A DNA stretch of 64,000 nucleotides from Pseudomonas mandelii (GTDB lineage: Bacteria > Pseudomonadota > Gammaproteobacteria > Pseudomonadales > Pseudomonadaceae), in NCBI RefSeq assembly GCF_006438925.1, contig NZ_RCZA01000014.1, positions 62,001-126,000 of the forward strand, read 5' to 3'. Below the pieces are notes generated by a model. It saw only the letters and a list, made by a program, of their open reading frames with translations, did not search any database and was not told where the DNA came from. This document shows positions 6,810 through 15,902 of this stretch, piece after piece. Numbering within the stretch: the stretch's first letter is position 1; the number at the start of each line of letters is the position of its first letter. The translations under genes were made by a program, and so were the position numbers.

Positions 6810-9383
6810 TTATTTCACCGGAGGTTTTTTCACGCCTTTCTTGCCCTTGGCAGGTTTGCGCACTGGACTCGCAACCTTGGCGATGGGGTCTGGGGTCACT
6901 GCGGGTATTTTCTGCTTGATTGGCTCAGGAGTTACTGCTGGGGCTTGCTGTTTGATCGGCTCTGGGGCTACCACCGGGGCTTGCTGTTTGATTGGCTCTG
7001 GGGCTACCACCGGGGCTTTTTGCTTGATTGGCTCTGGGGTTACCGCCGGGATTTTTTGCTTGATTGGCTCTGGGGCTACCACCGGGACTTTCTCTTCGAT
7101 GGCATCGGCTTCACCGGGTGGCTGGGTCAGGCTGAAACCTGGCAGCGGCACGTCAAGCAGCGTGTGCAGCTCACGCCAGAAGAGGTTGTCTGCGCCGCTG
7201 GTCAGCAATTCCGGCAGCAAATTGGCGACGGCCGCCAACACTTGCTGGCGTTCTTCGACCTCGACAAGCATCAAGGGCAGGCTGTGCAGGCTTTCTTGCG
7301 GATGGGTAGCGACCAGCAGTTTTTGCAGGCGCAGGGTTTCGCGCAAATCAAGCGGCTCGGCACTGTAGTCCTGAAGCAACACTTGCAGTTGCAGGATCAA
7401 TTTTTCGACGCTTTCCTTGCCCGGCTCGTCGCTGTCGCGGCCCAACAGGAACAGGATCCGTATCAAGGCTTCCATCAGGCCGCCAAGGGGCAGGGCATCC
7501 TGCAAGCGCTCGATCAAAACCTTGTCGTGCTGCTCGGCATGTTCCTGCAGATTTCGCCCGGGTGCATTGCCGGTAAGGCTGTTGAGTACGCCATACACGC
7601 CGTAGAAACACATTTCCTGAGCCGCATCGCGCAGATCCCGATAGCCGTTCAAAGTGTCCTGCACCTGGTTGGAAAACAGTTCCTGCCAGACCAGCAACGG
7701 GTTGGTCTGGCTGGCGGGGTGACGATCCTTGTTCACTTGGGCGGCACTGCCTGCCAGCCACCAGAGCGCCGGGTTCAAACTGCTCCAGGCCACCTGCTGC
7801 TGATGGAAAGGGTGGGCCCGGCGCAGCATTTCGGCGCTCGGTTCGTTGATCAGCTGACGCAACCACGGACGTATGAATTCGTCGTACACACTGTTGTTGA
7901 TATCGGACGCACGCTGGACCAGCGCAAATTCGCGATCGTCATCGCGGGGCGGCTGCACCTGGCCATGGATGTCGGCGATACGCCGGCGTTCGAAACGCAC
8001 GGCATACGGCGTCGCCGAATGCTCCGGCAGGTCTTCGATCAGCATTTCATACAGCCCGGCTGACAGCGCATTGATCGCATCGACCGCACCGAGCAACTCA
8101 CGGTGCTCGCGACGCGCCACGTCACCGGACACGAAGATGCCCAGGTGACCGATGCTCGCGTGTCGCAGGTAAACGATGGTGCGTCCGGCGTTTTGCAACG
8201 CGAGATCGCTGGGATACACATCGGTGATCCAGTCCAGTGCCTGCTGCGGGGAGGTGATGTTGTCACCGTACGAACAGAACACCACCACCGGCACTTCGAT
8301 CAGCTTGAGGTCAAGCCCGCTGCTCTTGCGGCCCAGGCCACCGGACAGCCGATTGCCGATGAACAGGTCGTCGACAATCATCTCGATCTCTTCGCCATTG
8401 AGCAGGGTCGGGCTGCCCCACCAGCGTTCGAAATCCAGAAAGCGGGCGGCCTCGCTGTCGACTTCGCTGAACAAGTGGTAGTACTTGCCCCACCAGGTGT
8501 TGGCCGGGTCCAGGTTTTCGAAATTGCTGACCAGCCAGGTGCCGTCGAAACGGTCATTGCCCAGGTCGCTTCCCAGGCGTGCCATCCAGCCACCGCCCAG
8601 CAAACCGCCGGTGTAGCGCATCGGATTGCGACCATTGACGCCGGCCCAGTACGACAACGGCGCACCGTTGACGATGATCAGCCCCGGCAGCTCCGGACGG
8701 GTGGCCGCGAGGCCCATTAACGCCCAGCCCGCCTGGCAGTTGCCGATGACCACGGGTTTGCTGCTGTCGGGATGTCGGGCGCTGACGACTTCGATGAACC
8801 GCGCCTGGGCTTCGGTGATATCGGCGAGGGTTTGCCCAGGGCGGGGCGAATGACTGAAGGAGATGAAGTAGGTGGGGTGGCCGGCTCTCAGGCTTTCACC
8901 GATGACCGAATCCTGTTTGAAACCGCCGATGCCCGAGCCGTGACCGCCGCGGGGGTCGATGATGATCACCGGCTGTTTTTTGCTGTCGATCTGTTGACCG
9001 GGGCCGCCGAGGATTTGCAACAACGAATAGTTGACCGGGCGGGGCAGGTCTTCACCGGCGACCAGCGTTTCATGATTGAACTTGAGCAGCAGCGGATACC
9101 CGGCGCGTTCGTGGGCCAGGGTGTTGTCGCCGCGCTGACGCAAGGTGTCCCAGAACAACACGCTGCGTTGGCCGAGGTCCGTGAAGTATTCCTGCCAGTC
9201 AGCAGGCGTTGGCTGTCGGAGTTGCCCAAGGCTTAAAGGCGCGAAGGTTTTTGCCTGGCGCTTCTGCATGGCGTCGAGGACGTTGCGGGTATTGAGGCGT
9301 TGCAGATGATTCAGGTGTTCGAACAAGCCGGCGGGTTCGGAGAACTCTTCATCTTGCAGCGCAATATTTAATTCCTGACCCAT
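6810..9383 (-). CDS. DUF3141 protein: large PhaC-like alpha/beta hydrolase with proline-rich repeat tail
   Basis: An 857-residue protein. Residues ~90-440 form an alpha/beta-hydrolase core that carries a PhaC-like triad: Cys216 in VVIGNCQAGWAL (compare GFCIGG of PhaC), Asp374 in FCSYGDNITSP (compare ATHDDHIVPW) and His413 in SIGHLGIFVSG (compare ASGHIAGV). The middle part is helical. The C-terminus has five 12-residue repeats of the type EPIKQKIPAVTP, then a Lys-rich tail (RKPAKGKKGVKKPPVK) that could bind DNA, polymer or granule proteins. The start is ATG 9383 behind AGGAGATCACG. It is divergent from phaP and shares its PhaR-box region. It may be a PHA hydrolase, transferase or accessory granule protein; function is unproven. 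Confidence 0.8.
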   Translation of the reverse strand: MGQELNIALQDEEFSEPAGLFEHLNHLQRLNTRNVLDAMQKRQAKTFAPLSLGQLRQPTPADWQEYFTDLGQRSVLFWDTLRQRGDNTLAHERAGYPLLLKFNHETLVAGEDLPRPVNYSLLQILGGPGQQIDSKKQPVIIIDPRGGHGSGIGGFKQDSVIGESLRAGHPTYFISFSHSPRPGQTLADITEAQARFIEVVSARHPDSSKPVVIGNCQAGWALMGLAATRPELPGLIIVNGAPLSYWAGVNGRNPMRYTGGLLGGGWMARLGSDLGNDRFDGTWLVSNFENLDPANTWWGKYYHLFSEVDSEAARFLDFERWWGSPTLLNGEEIEMIVDDLFIGNRLSGGLGRKSSGLDLKLIEVPVVVFCSYGDNITSPQQALDWITDVYPSDLALQNAGRTIVYLRHASIGHLGIFVSGDVARREHRELLGAVDAINALSAGLYEMLIEDLPEHSATPYAVRFERRRIADIHGQVQPPRDDDREFALVQRASDINNSVYDEFIRPWLRQLINEPSAEMLRRAHPFHQQQVAWSSLNPALWWLAGSAAQVNKDRHPASQTNPLLVWQELFSNQVQDTLNGYRDLRDAAQEMCFYGVYGVLNSLTGNAPGRNLQEHAEQHDKVLIERLQDALPLGGLMEALIRILFLLGRDSDEPGKESVEKLILQLQVLLQDYSAEPLDLRETLRLQKLLVATHPQESLHSLPLMLVEVEERQQVLAAVANLLPELLTSGADNLFWRELHTLLDVPLPGFSLTQPPGEADAIEEKVPVVAPEPIKQKIPAVTPEPIKQKAPVVAPEPIKQQAPVVAPEPIKQQAPAVTPEPIKQKIPAVTPDPIAKVASPVRKPAKGKKGVKKPPVK
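6889..7093 (-). repeat. 36-bp tandem repeat inside the DUF3141 gene
   Basis: The TTGAT(T/C)GGCTC core recurs at 6916, 6952, 6988, 7024 and 7060, an exact 36-bp period. This encodes five copies of a 12-residue unit, EPIKQ(K/Q)(I/A)P(A/V)V(T/A)P, near the C-terminus, plus a degenerate sixth (DPIAKVASP). The exact period with few substitutions suggests a length-variable minisatellite. Confidence 0.9.
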
Positions 9384-9507
9384 CGTGATCTCCTGACGCT
9401 GTGCATGGGAACCGGCCCATCAGACCCCTTTAGTTAAAGAGGGCTAGCCTGGCCATTCGATGAGCAGGAGTTTACAGCTAACAAGGAGGGCTTTAGCAAA
9501 GTTTATT

Positions 9508-9555
9508 TTGCACCGCACAAAAATAGACGTTGCCAAATAGTTTTGTGCACTGCAA
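9508..9555. promoter_or_regulatory. Paired candidate PhaR operators between DUF3141 gene and phaP
   Basis: TTGCACCGCACAAAA at 9508-9522 on the plus strand and TTGCAGTGCACAAAA on the minus strand at 9541-9555 match at 13 of 15 positions and face each other. Both contain TGC-N3-GCA, as does 5312-5324. PhaR is known to repress phaP through TGC-rich dyads and is encoded just downstream. The pair lies about 85 bp before phaP and 125 bp before the DUF3141 start, so it could act on both. Confidence 0.6.
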
Positions 9556-9638
9556 TATCAAGGCTAACGCGATGACTGGCCGGATCGCTATCGCGTCCTC
9601 TGGTCCATCAGGGCCTTCCAGTACCAGGAGATTCAAGC

Positions 9639-10208
9639 ATGTCTTTTTTCAATTCGGAAAAACTGCAAGCCGCCCAGAAAGCCAACCTCGACCTTTTGCA
9701 GCAAATCAGCGGCAAAGTCTTCGCCAGCGTTGAACAGCTCAGCCAGCTGCAGTTTAAGGCCCTGCGTGACACCTCCGAAGAGCAGTTCGAAGGTGTTCGC
9801 AAACTGCTGGCCGTCCGTGATCCACAAGGTTTCGCCGAGCTGCAGGCTTCTTTCACCCAGCCGAGCGCGCAGACCGAACGTCTGGCCGAATTCAATCGTC
9901 AGGTTCAAGCACTGATCGTCGGTACCCAGTCGGACATCGCCAAATTGACCTCGAGCCAGGTCGAAGCGGGCACCCAACAGGTGCAAGAGTTCGTTGAAAC
10001 CATCAGCAAGAATGCACCAGCCGGCTCCGAGCCTGTTGTGGCAGCGTTCAAGTCGGGTCTGGCAAATGTCGGTACAGCATTTGAAAGCGCACAGAAAGCC
10101 GTGAAACAGGCTTCCGAAGCCGCTCAAAGCAATTTCGAAGCAGCCACTGCCGCAGCCGCAAAAGCTGCGCCGCAAGCAAGCGCCAAGGCTACCAGCGGTA
10201 ACAAGTAA
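9639..10208 (+). CDS. phaP: Phasin family protein PhaP
   Basis: A 189-residue phasin that coats PHA granules and controls their size. It has the phasin_2 pattern: FFNSEKLQAAQKANLDLLQQISGKVFASVEQLSQLQ, then long amphipathic helices with few aromatics (residues ~10-150), and an Ala-rich tail (FEAATAAAAKAAPQASAKA). No signal peptide or membrane segment; it adsorbs to granules. The start is ATG 9639 behind CAGGAGATTCAAGC. It is flanked by the paired candidate PhaR boxes upstream, a terminator downstream and the convergent phaR gene. Confidence 0.92.
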   Translation: MSFFNSEKLQAAQKANLDLLQQISGKVFASVEQLSQLQFKALRDTSEEQFEGVRKLLAVRDPQGFAELQASFTQPSAQTERLAEFNRQVQALIVGTQSDIAKLTSSQVEAGTQQVQEFVETISKNAPAGSEPVVAAFKSGLANVGTAFESAQKAVKQASEAAQSNFEAATAAAAKAAPQASAKATSGNK

Positions 10209-10230
10209 GTCACATTAGATCAGCGGCACC

Positions 10231-10268
10231 AATGGCGATGGGTTCATTCCCCATCGCCATTTTTTTTC
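10231..10268 (+). terminator. Intrinsic terminator of phaP
   Basis: AATGGCGATGGG and CCCATCGCCATT form a 12-bp perfect stem with a 7-base loop, followed by a T run to 10268. It lies 22 bp after the phaP stop and overlaps the last codons of the convergent phaR gene. Confidence 0.85.
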
Positions 10269-10756
10269 GGCCCGTTTTTGGTATCCGGCTTGCCGCCGAA
10301 CATGCCAAACAGGTTCTGGGTGTTCAGGTACAGCGCCTTCGACTGGTCGACATACTGGCGCATCAGGTCCTGCATCACCGGGGCCTGTTGATGCATGAAG
10401 TCGCTCCAGGCCTCGGACGACTGCGCGCCGGTCTGGGACTGAACGTCGATTACTGTCTGAATGCTCTTGTCCAGGTAACTGCCGAGTACGCCCTGATAAG
10501 GTCCGTAGAACTGGATAATCCCCATCAGCATTTCGGTAGTGAAGATGGGCTCACCGCCGCTTTCGGCGTCCAGAATCACTTGCAGCAGGATGCTGCGCGT
10601 CAGATCCTCGCCGCTCTTGGCATCGACCACCTGAAAGGCAATTTTGTCGACCACCAACTGGCGTATGTCCGCCAGCGTCAAATGACTGCTGGTATGGGTG
10701 TCATACAGTCGGCGGTTGGGGTATTTCTTGATCAGGCGGGGGGTGGTATCAGTCAT
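10244..10756 (-). CDS. phaR: Polyhydroxyalkanoate synthesis repressor PhaR
   Basis: A 170-residue repressor that senses PHA and controls phasin expression. The hallmark N-terminal DNA-binding domain is present (LIKKYPNRRLYDTHTSSHLTLADIRQLV, residues ~7-35). A PHB-accumulation-regulator domain follows (DLTRSILLQVILDAESGGEPIFT) and then a helical C-terminal region. The start is at 10756 (MTDTTPRL), twelve codons inside the longest frame, with only a weak GAGACGCC site. It is convergent to phaP. Family knowledge: PhaR binds the phaP promoter and its own, and is released when polymer appears. Confidence 0.93.
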   Translation of the reverse strand: MTDTTPRLIKKYPNRRLYDTHTSSHLTLADIRQLVVDKIAFQVVDAKSGEDLTRSILLQVILDAESGGEPIFTTEMLMGIIQFYGPYQGVLGSYLDKSIQTVIDVQSQTGAQSSEAWSDFMHQQAPVMQDLMRQYVDQSKALYLNTQNLFGMFGGKPDTKNGPKKNGDGE

Positions 10757-10821
10757 GCGGGGCGTCTCGCGGCGGGCCTGGTTTGCAGGCATCTTAACCT
10801 ACAATCATCATTGGTGTTTTT

Positions 10822-10918
10822 GAGGCCGCCTTCGCGAGCAGGCTCGCTCCCACACTTGACCGAGTCTCCCATGAGAATGCGGTTAAATGTGGGAGCGAGC
10901 CTGCTCGCGAAGAGGCCC
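10822..10918. repeat. REP doublet between phaR and the OprD gene
   Basis: Two inverted REP units: GCCTTCGCGAGCAGGCTCGC near 10828 and GGGAGCGAGCCTGCTCGCGA near 10891, separated by about 35 bp. The same 20-mer occurs in the array at 39971-40735. Intergenic; likely RNA-hairpin forming. Confidence 0.9.
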
Positions 10919-10996
10919 GCCATCACAGCACAAATTCAGCAGCAAAAAGGAGACTGCGCCGTCAAGCGAGTCCCCCTTTGTGCAACCAGAACTGAC

Positions 10997-12265
10997 TTAC
11001 CAGATCGGCAGGGTGTAGCTGACGATCAGGCGGTTTTCATCCAGGTCGCTGCCGAAGTTGGTCGAGCGAACCGTCGCGTTACGCCATTTCACCCCGACAT
11101 TCTTCAGCGGCCCGCTCTGCACGACATAGCCAATGTCGGTATCACGTTCCCATTCCTTGCCTTCTGGGCGGTTACCGCCCAGATCGATATTGTCGCCGGT
11201 GAGGTATCGGGTCATGAAGGTCAGGCCCGGAACGCCGATGGCCGCAAAGTTGTAGTCGTAGCGAGCCTGCCAGGATTTTTCGTCTTTGCTGGCGAAGTCG
11301 CCGATCTGTACGAAGTTCACCAGGAAGGCATCGGTGCCGTTGATGTAGGCGTAGCCCGTGTCGCCGCTCATGCCTTGATAACCCAGGCCCAACGCATGCC
11401 CGCCGAGGTTATAGGTGAACATCGCGCCAATGGCGTTGTTATCGACATTGCTGCCGCCATCATCCGTTGAACGGGCAAAGCGCAGATCCGTCTTCAGCGA
11501 CTGCCCCGTCGTCACCGGCAACACGTAGGTCAGGTTGACCAGGTGCTGGCTGTAGAAATTGTCGAGGTGACCGTAGCTGTAGCCAGTGGCGAGGTTACTG
11601 GTCCATTTATAGTTCAGGCTGGCGAAATCAAAGCTGTCGCTAGTGAGATGACGTGTGGTGATGCCCTTGGCGCCAGTGCGGGTGATGCCCATGTCCTCGT
11701 AATCCGAGGAGTCGCGCTGATTGACCTGCGTCAGTCGCCCGGCATCCACCGTCAGGCCTTCGAGTTCCAGCGACGTCAACTGACCGCCCTTGAAGGTTTG
11801 TGGCAACAGCCGTGAATCGTTGGCCAGTACCGTCGGCAATTTCGGCAGCAGTGTGCCGAGTTTCAGTGTGCTTTTCGAGGCACGCACTTTGGCGGTCAGG
11901 CCCAGTTCACCGTACTCGTCCTGCGCACCTTTGCTCGTGTCGCTGTGACGTTTGAGCAGGCCGGAGCCTGCGCGATCAGGGCTGGAATCGAGCTTGACGC
12001 CGACCAGGCCGATGGCATCGAAACCGACACCGATCAAACCTTCGGTGAATCCCGATTCATAGCGCAGCAGGAAACCCTGGGCCCATTCCTCTTGTTTGGA
12101 TTGGGCGGCGTTGTCCTGGCGATAGTCACGGTTGAAATAGAAGTTGCGCAGCTCAAGGCTGGCCTTGCTGTCTTTGACAAAGTCCGCAGCGGCGGGGGCC
12201 GAGAGGCTGATGACGCCGCCGGCCAGCAACAGTCGGGTAGCGAGGGTGCGGGTATTGCGGTCCAT
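10997..12265 (-). CDS. OprD-family outer-membrane porin
   Basis: A full-length 422-residue porin. The signal peptide (MDRNTRTLATRLLLAGGVIS, cleavage near APAAADF) is followed by the OprD pattern: ASLELRNFYFNRDYR, QEEWAQGFLLRYESGFT, GLTAKVRASKSTLKLGTLLP, and a C-terminal strand RLIVSYTLPIW. The start is ATG 12265 behind AGGAGCTTCACC. It follows an acyl-CoA dehydrogenase gene in a cluster with an acetate-type symporter and a CoA ligase, so uptake of a short or medium carboxylic acid is a reasonable inference. A strong terminator lies between it and the dehydrogenase, so it probably has its own promoter. Confidence 0.93.
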   Translation of the reverse strand: MDRNTRTLATRLLLAGGVISLSAPAAADFVKDSKASLELRNFYFNRDYRQDNAAQSKQEEWAQGFLLRYESGFTEGLIGVGFDAIGLVGVKLDSSPDRAGSGLLKRHSDTSKGAQDEYGELGLTAKVRASKSTLKLGTLLPKLPTVLANDSRLLPQTFKGGQLTSLELEGLTVDAGRLTQVNQRDSSDYEDMGITRTGAKGITTRHLTSDSFDFASLNYKWTSNLATGYSYGHLDNFYSQHLVNLTYVLPVTTGQSLKTDLRFARSTDDGGSNVDNNAIGAMFTYNLGGHALGLGYQGMSGDTGYAYINGTDAFLVNFVQIGDFASKDEKSWQARYDYNFAAIGVPGLTFMTRYLTGDNIDLGGNRPEGKEWERDTDIGYVVQSGPLKNVGVKWRNATVRSTNFGSDLDENRLIVSYTLPIW

Positions 12266-12340
12266 GGTGAAGCTCCTTTGTTTTTATTATGGAAAGACAG
12301 GTCCCGCGGCCCTCGCCAGGTGGGCGAGGGCTTATCAATA

Positions 12341-12381
12341 AAAAAACGCGGACGCCAAAAAGATAGGAGCGTGGCGCCGCG
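12341..12381 (-). terminator. Intrinsic terminator after the acyl-CoA dehydrogenase gene
   Basis: Read on the minus strand, CGCGG-C-GCCA pairs with TGGC-GT-CCGCG across a loop of about 13 bases and is followed by TTTTTTTA. It begins about 14 bp after the stop codon at 12395 and separates this gene from the OprD gene. Confidence 0.75.
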
Positions 12382-12394
12382 TGCGGTTCAATCG

Positions 12395-14167
12395 TTAGAA
12401 CTGTTCGGCGCTCAGGCCAAACAACGAGGCACTGCCTGCGCGGATGGATTGCTCCAGGCTCAAAATGCGCGGCAGCAGGCGGTGGATATAGAAGTCGGCG
12501 GTGGCGATTTTCGCGCCATAAAACCCTTCGTCTTCGTGCCGCTTTTGCTTGGCAACCTGTGCCATGCGTGCCCAAAGCCAGGCGTAGGCGACGTAACCGA
12601 ACAGGTGCAAATACTCCACCGAAGCGGCGCCGACTTCGTTGCGATTGGTCGCGGCCTGGTCCTGCAGCCAGTCGCTCAAGTCCTCCAGACGCTGCACGGC
12701 ATCGAACAGTTGAGCAGAGTAGGGCGCGTCAGGCTGATGGGCGAAATGACGGATCTCACCGGTGAACTGGCGCAGAGCGAAGCCCTTGTCGGCGAGCACT
12801 TTACGTCCAAGCAGGTCCAGGGCCTGAATGCCGTTGGTGCCTTCGTAGATTTGCGCGATGCGCACGTCACGGACCAATTGTTCCTGGCCCCATTCACGGA
12901 TGTAGCCATGGCCGCCGAACACTTGCTGGCCGTTGATGCAGCTTTCGAGGCCGGTGTCGGTGAAGAACGCCTTGGCCACTGGCGTCAGCAGCGCGACCAA
13001 CGTCTGTGCGCTGTCGCGTTCCTCGGCGTCATCGGAAAACTTCGCCAGGTCCAGTTGCTGCCCGACATAACTGGCAAATGCGCGGCCACCTTCGGTCATG
13101 GCTTTCATGCTCAGCAGCATGCGGCGCACATCGGGGTGGACGATGATCGGGTCAGCCACTTTGTCTGGAGCAGTAGCACCGGTCGGCGCGCGGCTCTGAG
13201 CACGTTCACGTGCATAGGCGACGGCGCTCTGATAGGACGCCTCGGCGCAGCCAATGCCCTGAATACCGATGGACAGGCGTTCGTAATTCATCATGGTGAA
13301 CATCGCCGCCAAACCTTTGTTGGCTTCGCCGACCAGCCAGCCACCGGCGCCGTCGAAGTTCATCACGCAGGTGGCCGAGGCCTTGATGCCCATCTTGTGT
13401 TCGATCGAACCGCAACTCACGGCGTTGGCATCGCCGAGGGAACCGTCGGCATTGACCAGCACTTTGGGCACGACGAACAGTGAGATGCCTTTCGGTCCCG
13501 CCGGTGCGTCCGGCAGTTTGGCCAGCACCAGATGGACAATGTTTTCGGTCAGGTCCTGATCGCCACCGGTGATGAAGATCTTGCTGCCGGTGATGCTGAA
13601 ACTGCCGTCGGCCTGGGGTTCGGCGCGGGTGCGGATAATCCCCAGATCAGTGCCGGCGTGGGCTTCGGTCAGGCACATGGAACCGGCCCAGCGGCCTTCG
13701 TACATCGGTGGCAGATAGAGGTTTTTCAGGGTGTCGCTGGCGTGGGCATCCAGCGCCAGACAGGCACCGGAACTCAACGCCGAATACAGCGCGAAGCTGG
13801 AGTTGGCGCCGTAGAGCATTTCTTCGAACTGCACGGCGAGCATCTTCGGCATGCCCATGCCGCCGAAATCGGCGTTACCGGAAAGGCCCACCCAGCCGCC
13901 TTCGATGTAGGTGGCATAAGCCTGTTTGAAACCGATTGGCGTGCTGACCTGGCCATCGACCCACTGGGCGCCTTCCTCGTCGCCGCTGCGATTCAATGGC
14001 GCAATCAGGTGCGAGGTGACTTTGGCCGCCTCCTCAAGAATGGCGTCGGCGGTGGCGGCGTCGACATTGTCGGCCAGGGCTGGCAGGCGTGCCCACAGGG
14101 CAGGGGCGTCGAACACTTCATGCAGCACAAAGCGCATGTCGCGCAGCGGGGCGTTGAATTCGGGCAT
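12395..14167 (-). CDS. Acyl-CoA dehydrogenase (DmdC-like, with C-terminal extension)
   Basis: A 590-residue FAD-dependent acyl-CoA dehydrogenase of the long subfamily (typical family ~600 residues versus ~380 for short ones). Landmarks: MCLTEAHAGTDLGIIRTRAEP (FAD/substrate loop), ITGSKIFITGGDQDLTENIVHLVLA, GCAEASYQSAVAYARERAQ, and GGHGYIREWGQEQLVRDVRIAQIYEGTNGIQALDLLGRK, which carries the C-terminal catalytic region. The start is placed at 14167 (MPEFNAPLRDMRFVLHEVF), as in homologues. It lies 64 bp downstream of actP. Together with the CoA ligase at 16353-17975 it resembles the DmdB/DmdC pair of methylmercaptopropionate breakdown, but medium-chain acyl-CoA is equally possible. Confidence 0.88.
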   Translation of the reverse strand: MPEFNAPLRDMRFVLHEVFDAPALWARLPALADNVDAATADAILEEAAKVTSHLIAPLNRSGDEEGAQWVDGQVSTPIGFKQAYATYIEGGWVGLSGNADFGGMGMPKMLAVQFEEMLYGANSSFALYSALSSGACLALDAHASDTLKNLYLPPMYEGRWAGSMCLTEAHAGTDLGIIRTRAEPQADGSFSITGSKIFITGGDQDLTENIVHLVLAKLPDAPAGPKGISLFVVPKVLVNADGSLGDANAVSCGSIEHKMGIKASATCVMNFDGAGGWLVGEANKGLAAMFTMMNYERLSIGIQGIGCAEASYQSAVAYARERAQSRAPTGATAPDKVADPIIVHPDVRRMLLSMKAMTEGGRAFASYVGQQLDLAKFSDDAEERDSAQTLVALLTPVAKAFFTDTGLESCINGQQVFGGHGYIREWGQEQLVRDVRIAQIYEGTNGIQALDLLGRKVLADKGFALRQFTGEIRHFAHQPDAPYSAQLFDAVQRLEDLSDWLQDQAATNRNEVGAASVEYLHLFGYVAYAWLWARMAQVAKQKRHEDEGFYGAKIATADFYIHRLLPRILSLEQSIRAGSASLFGLSAEQF

Positions 14168-14231
14168 AACGTGAACCTCGAAAGGTTGTGCGATGGGCAC
14201 GGCGCCGCATGAGCAGGCCGTGCCCTTTCTA

Positions 14232-15902
14232 TCAATGGCTGGAAGCGCTGGCAGCACCGAGGCCGGTCTGGGCGCGAACGAACTGGTCGGCGTAAGCGTC
14301 ACGCTCCTTGTCGGCCCGCACGCTACGGTCGAGTTTCGACACCACGACGATCACGAAGAACGCCAGCGGCATGGAGAACAGCGCCGGGTGGTCGTACGGG
14401 AAGATCGCGTGAGCATGGCCGAGCACGGTGACCCAGACGGCTGGCGAGAGAATCACCAGCACCAGCGCACAGATCAGGCCGGCGAAACCGCCGATGATCG
14501 CGCCTTTGGTGGTCAGGCCTTTCCAGTACATGGCCATGATCAGCACCGGGAAGTTGGTCGACGCGGCGATGCCGAAGGTCAGGCCCACCAGGAACGCGAC
14601 GTTCATCTTCTCGAACAGAATGCCCAGCAGAATCGCGATGATGCCCAGGCCGACAGTGGCCATGCGGGTCACGCGCATTTCCTGTTTCTGGCTGGCTTTG
14701 CCTTTCTTGAACACCGTGGCGTAGAGGTCATGGGAAATCGCCGAGGCACCGGCCAGGGCCAGCCCGGAAACCACCGCAAGAATGGTGGCGAAGGCCACGG
14801 CCGAGAGGAAACCGAAGAACAGGTTGCCACCGACCGCTTTGGCCAGGTGCATGGCGACCATGTTGCCGCCGCCAATCAAGGCGCCGCCGACTTCACCATT
14901 GACGTAGTACTGCGGGTCGGTGCCGATGATCACCATCGCGGCAAAGCCCAGGGTGCAGACAACAAGGAAAAAGAAACCGATGAAACCGGTGGCGTAGAAC
15001 ACCGACTTACGCGCTTCCTTGGCGTTAGGCACGGTGAAGAAGCGCATCAGAATGTGCGGCAGACCGGCAATCCCGAACACCAGTCCCAGCGACATTGAAG
15101 CAGTGTTGATCGGGTCGGCGAGCATTGAACCGGGGCCCATGATGTTCCAGCCGCTGGCATGGGCTTCGACGGCTTTGGTGGCCAGGGTTTCGTAGCTGAA
15201 GCCGAACTGCGACATGGCCATGAACGCCAGGGTCGTGCCGCCAGCCAGCAGCAACACAGCCTTGATGATCTGCACCCAGGTGGTGGCGATCATCCCGCCG
15301 AAGATCACGTAAACCAGCATCAGTGCGCCGACGATTACTACCGCAACCGGGTAGTCGAGACCAAACAGCAATTTGATCAACTGACCGGCACCGACCATCT
15401 GCACGATCAGGTAGCAGCACACCACCGTCAACGAGCCAAACGCGGCGAAGATCCGCACTTTGTTCTGGTCCAGTCGATAGGACACGATGTCGGCAAAGGT
15501 GTAGCGTCCCAGGTTGCGCAGACGCTCGGCCATCAGGAAGGTGATGATCGGCCAGCCGACGAAGAAGCCGATGGTATAGATGAAGCCGTCATAACCCTTG
15601 GCGAACACCAGGCTGGACAGCCCCAGCAGCGTGGCGGCGGACATGTAGTCGCCGGCAATCGCCAGACCGTTCTGGAACCCGGTGATTCCACCGCCCGCGG
15701 TGTAGAAGTCCGACGTGGATTTGGTTTGCCGCGCGGCCCACCAGGTGATGGCCAGCGTGCCTAGTACGAAGACGAAGAACATGCCGATCGCATGCAGGTT
15801 GAGCGGCTGTTTTTCCACCACACCCAGCGCGGGCGCAGCCAGTACAACGGAGGCCGGCAAGAGCCCGGCAGCGGCGAGGAGAAGTTTACGGAGCAGGTTC
15901 AT
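14232..15902 (-). CDS. actP: Cation/acetate symporter ActP
   Basis: A 556-residue sodium:solute symporter of the inner membrane. It begins with a signal-like segment ([27 protein letters not shown]) and has about 13 membrane spans. ActP motifs include [25 protein letters not shown] (near residues 60-85), [31 protein letters not shown] and [12 protein letters not shown]. The start is ATG 15902, which shares a TAATG overlap with the stop of the DUF485 gene; this implies translational coupling. Family members take up acetate, propionate, glycolate or pyruvate. The neighbours (CoA ligase, acyl-CoA dehydrogenase) suggest a carboxylate that is activated to CoA. Confidence 0.93.
   Translation of the reverse strand: MNLLRKLLLAAAGLLPASVVLAAPALGVVEKQPLNLHAIGMFFVFVLGTLAITWWAARQTKSTSDFYTAGGGITGFQNGLAIAGDYMSAATLLGLSSLVFAKGYDGFIYTIGFFVGWPIITFLMAERLRNLGRYTFADIVSYRLDQNKVRIFAAFGSLTVVCCYLIVQMVGAGQLIKLLFGLDYPVAVVIVGALMLVYVIFGGMIATTWVQIIKAVLLLAGGTTLAFMAMSQFGFSYETLATKAVEAHASGWNIMGPGSMLADPINTASMSLGLVFGIAGLPHILMRFFTVPNAKEARKSVFYATGFIGFFFLVVCTLGFAAMVIIGTDPQYYVNGEVGGALIGGGNMVAMHLAKAVGGNLFFGFLSAVAFATILAVVSGLALAGASAISHDLYATVFKKGKASQKQEMRVTRMATVGLGIIAILLGILFEKMNVAFLVGLTFGIAASTNFPVLIMAMYWKGLTTKGAIIGGFAGLICALVLVILSPAVWVTVLGHAHAIFPYDHPALFSMPLAFFVIVVVSKLDRSVRADKERDAYADQFVRAQTGLGAASASSH

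Noticed and set aside
12309-12331. GCCCTCGCC / GGCGAGGGC hairpin before the OprD gene
   Set aside because: A clear stem, but no T run in either direction; I could not call it a terminator. The real terminator is at 12341-12381.
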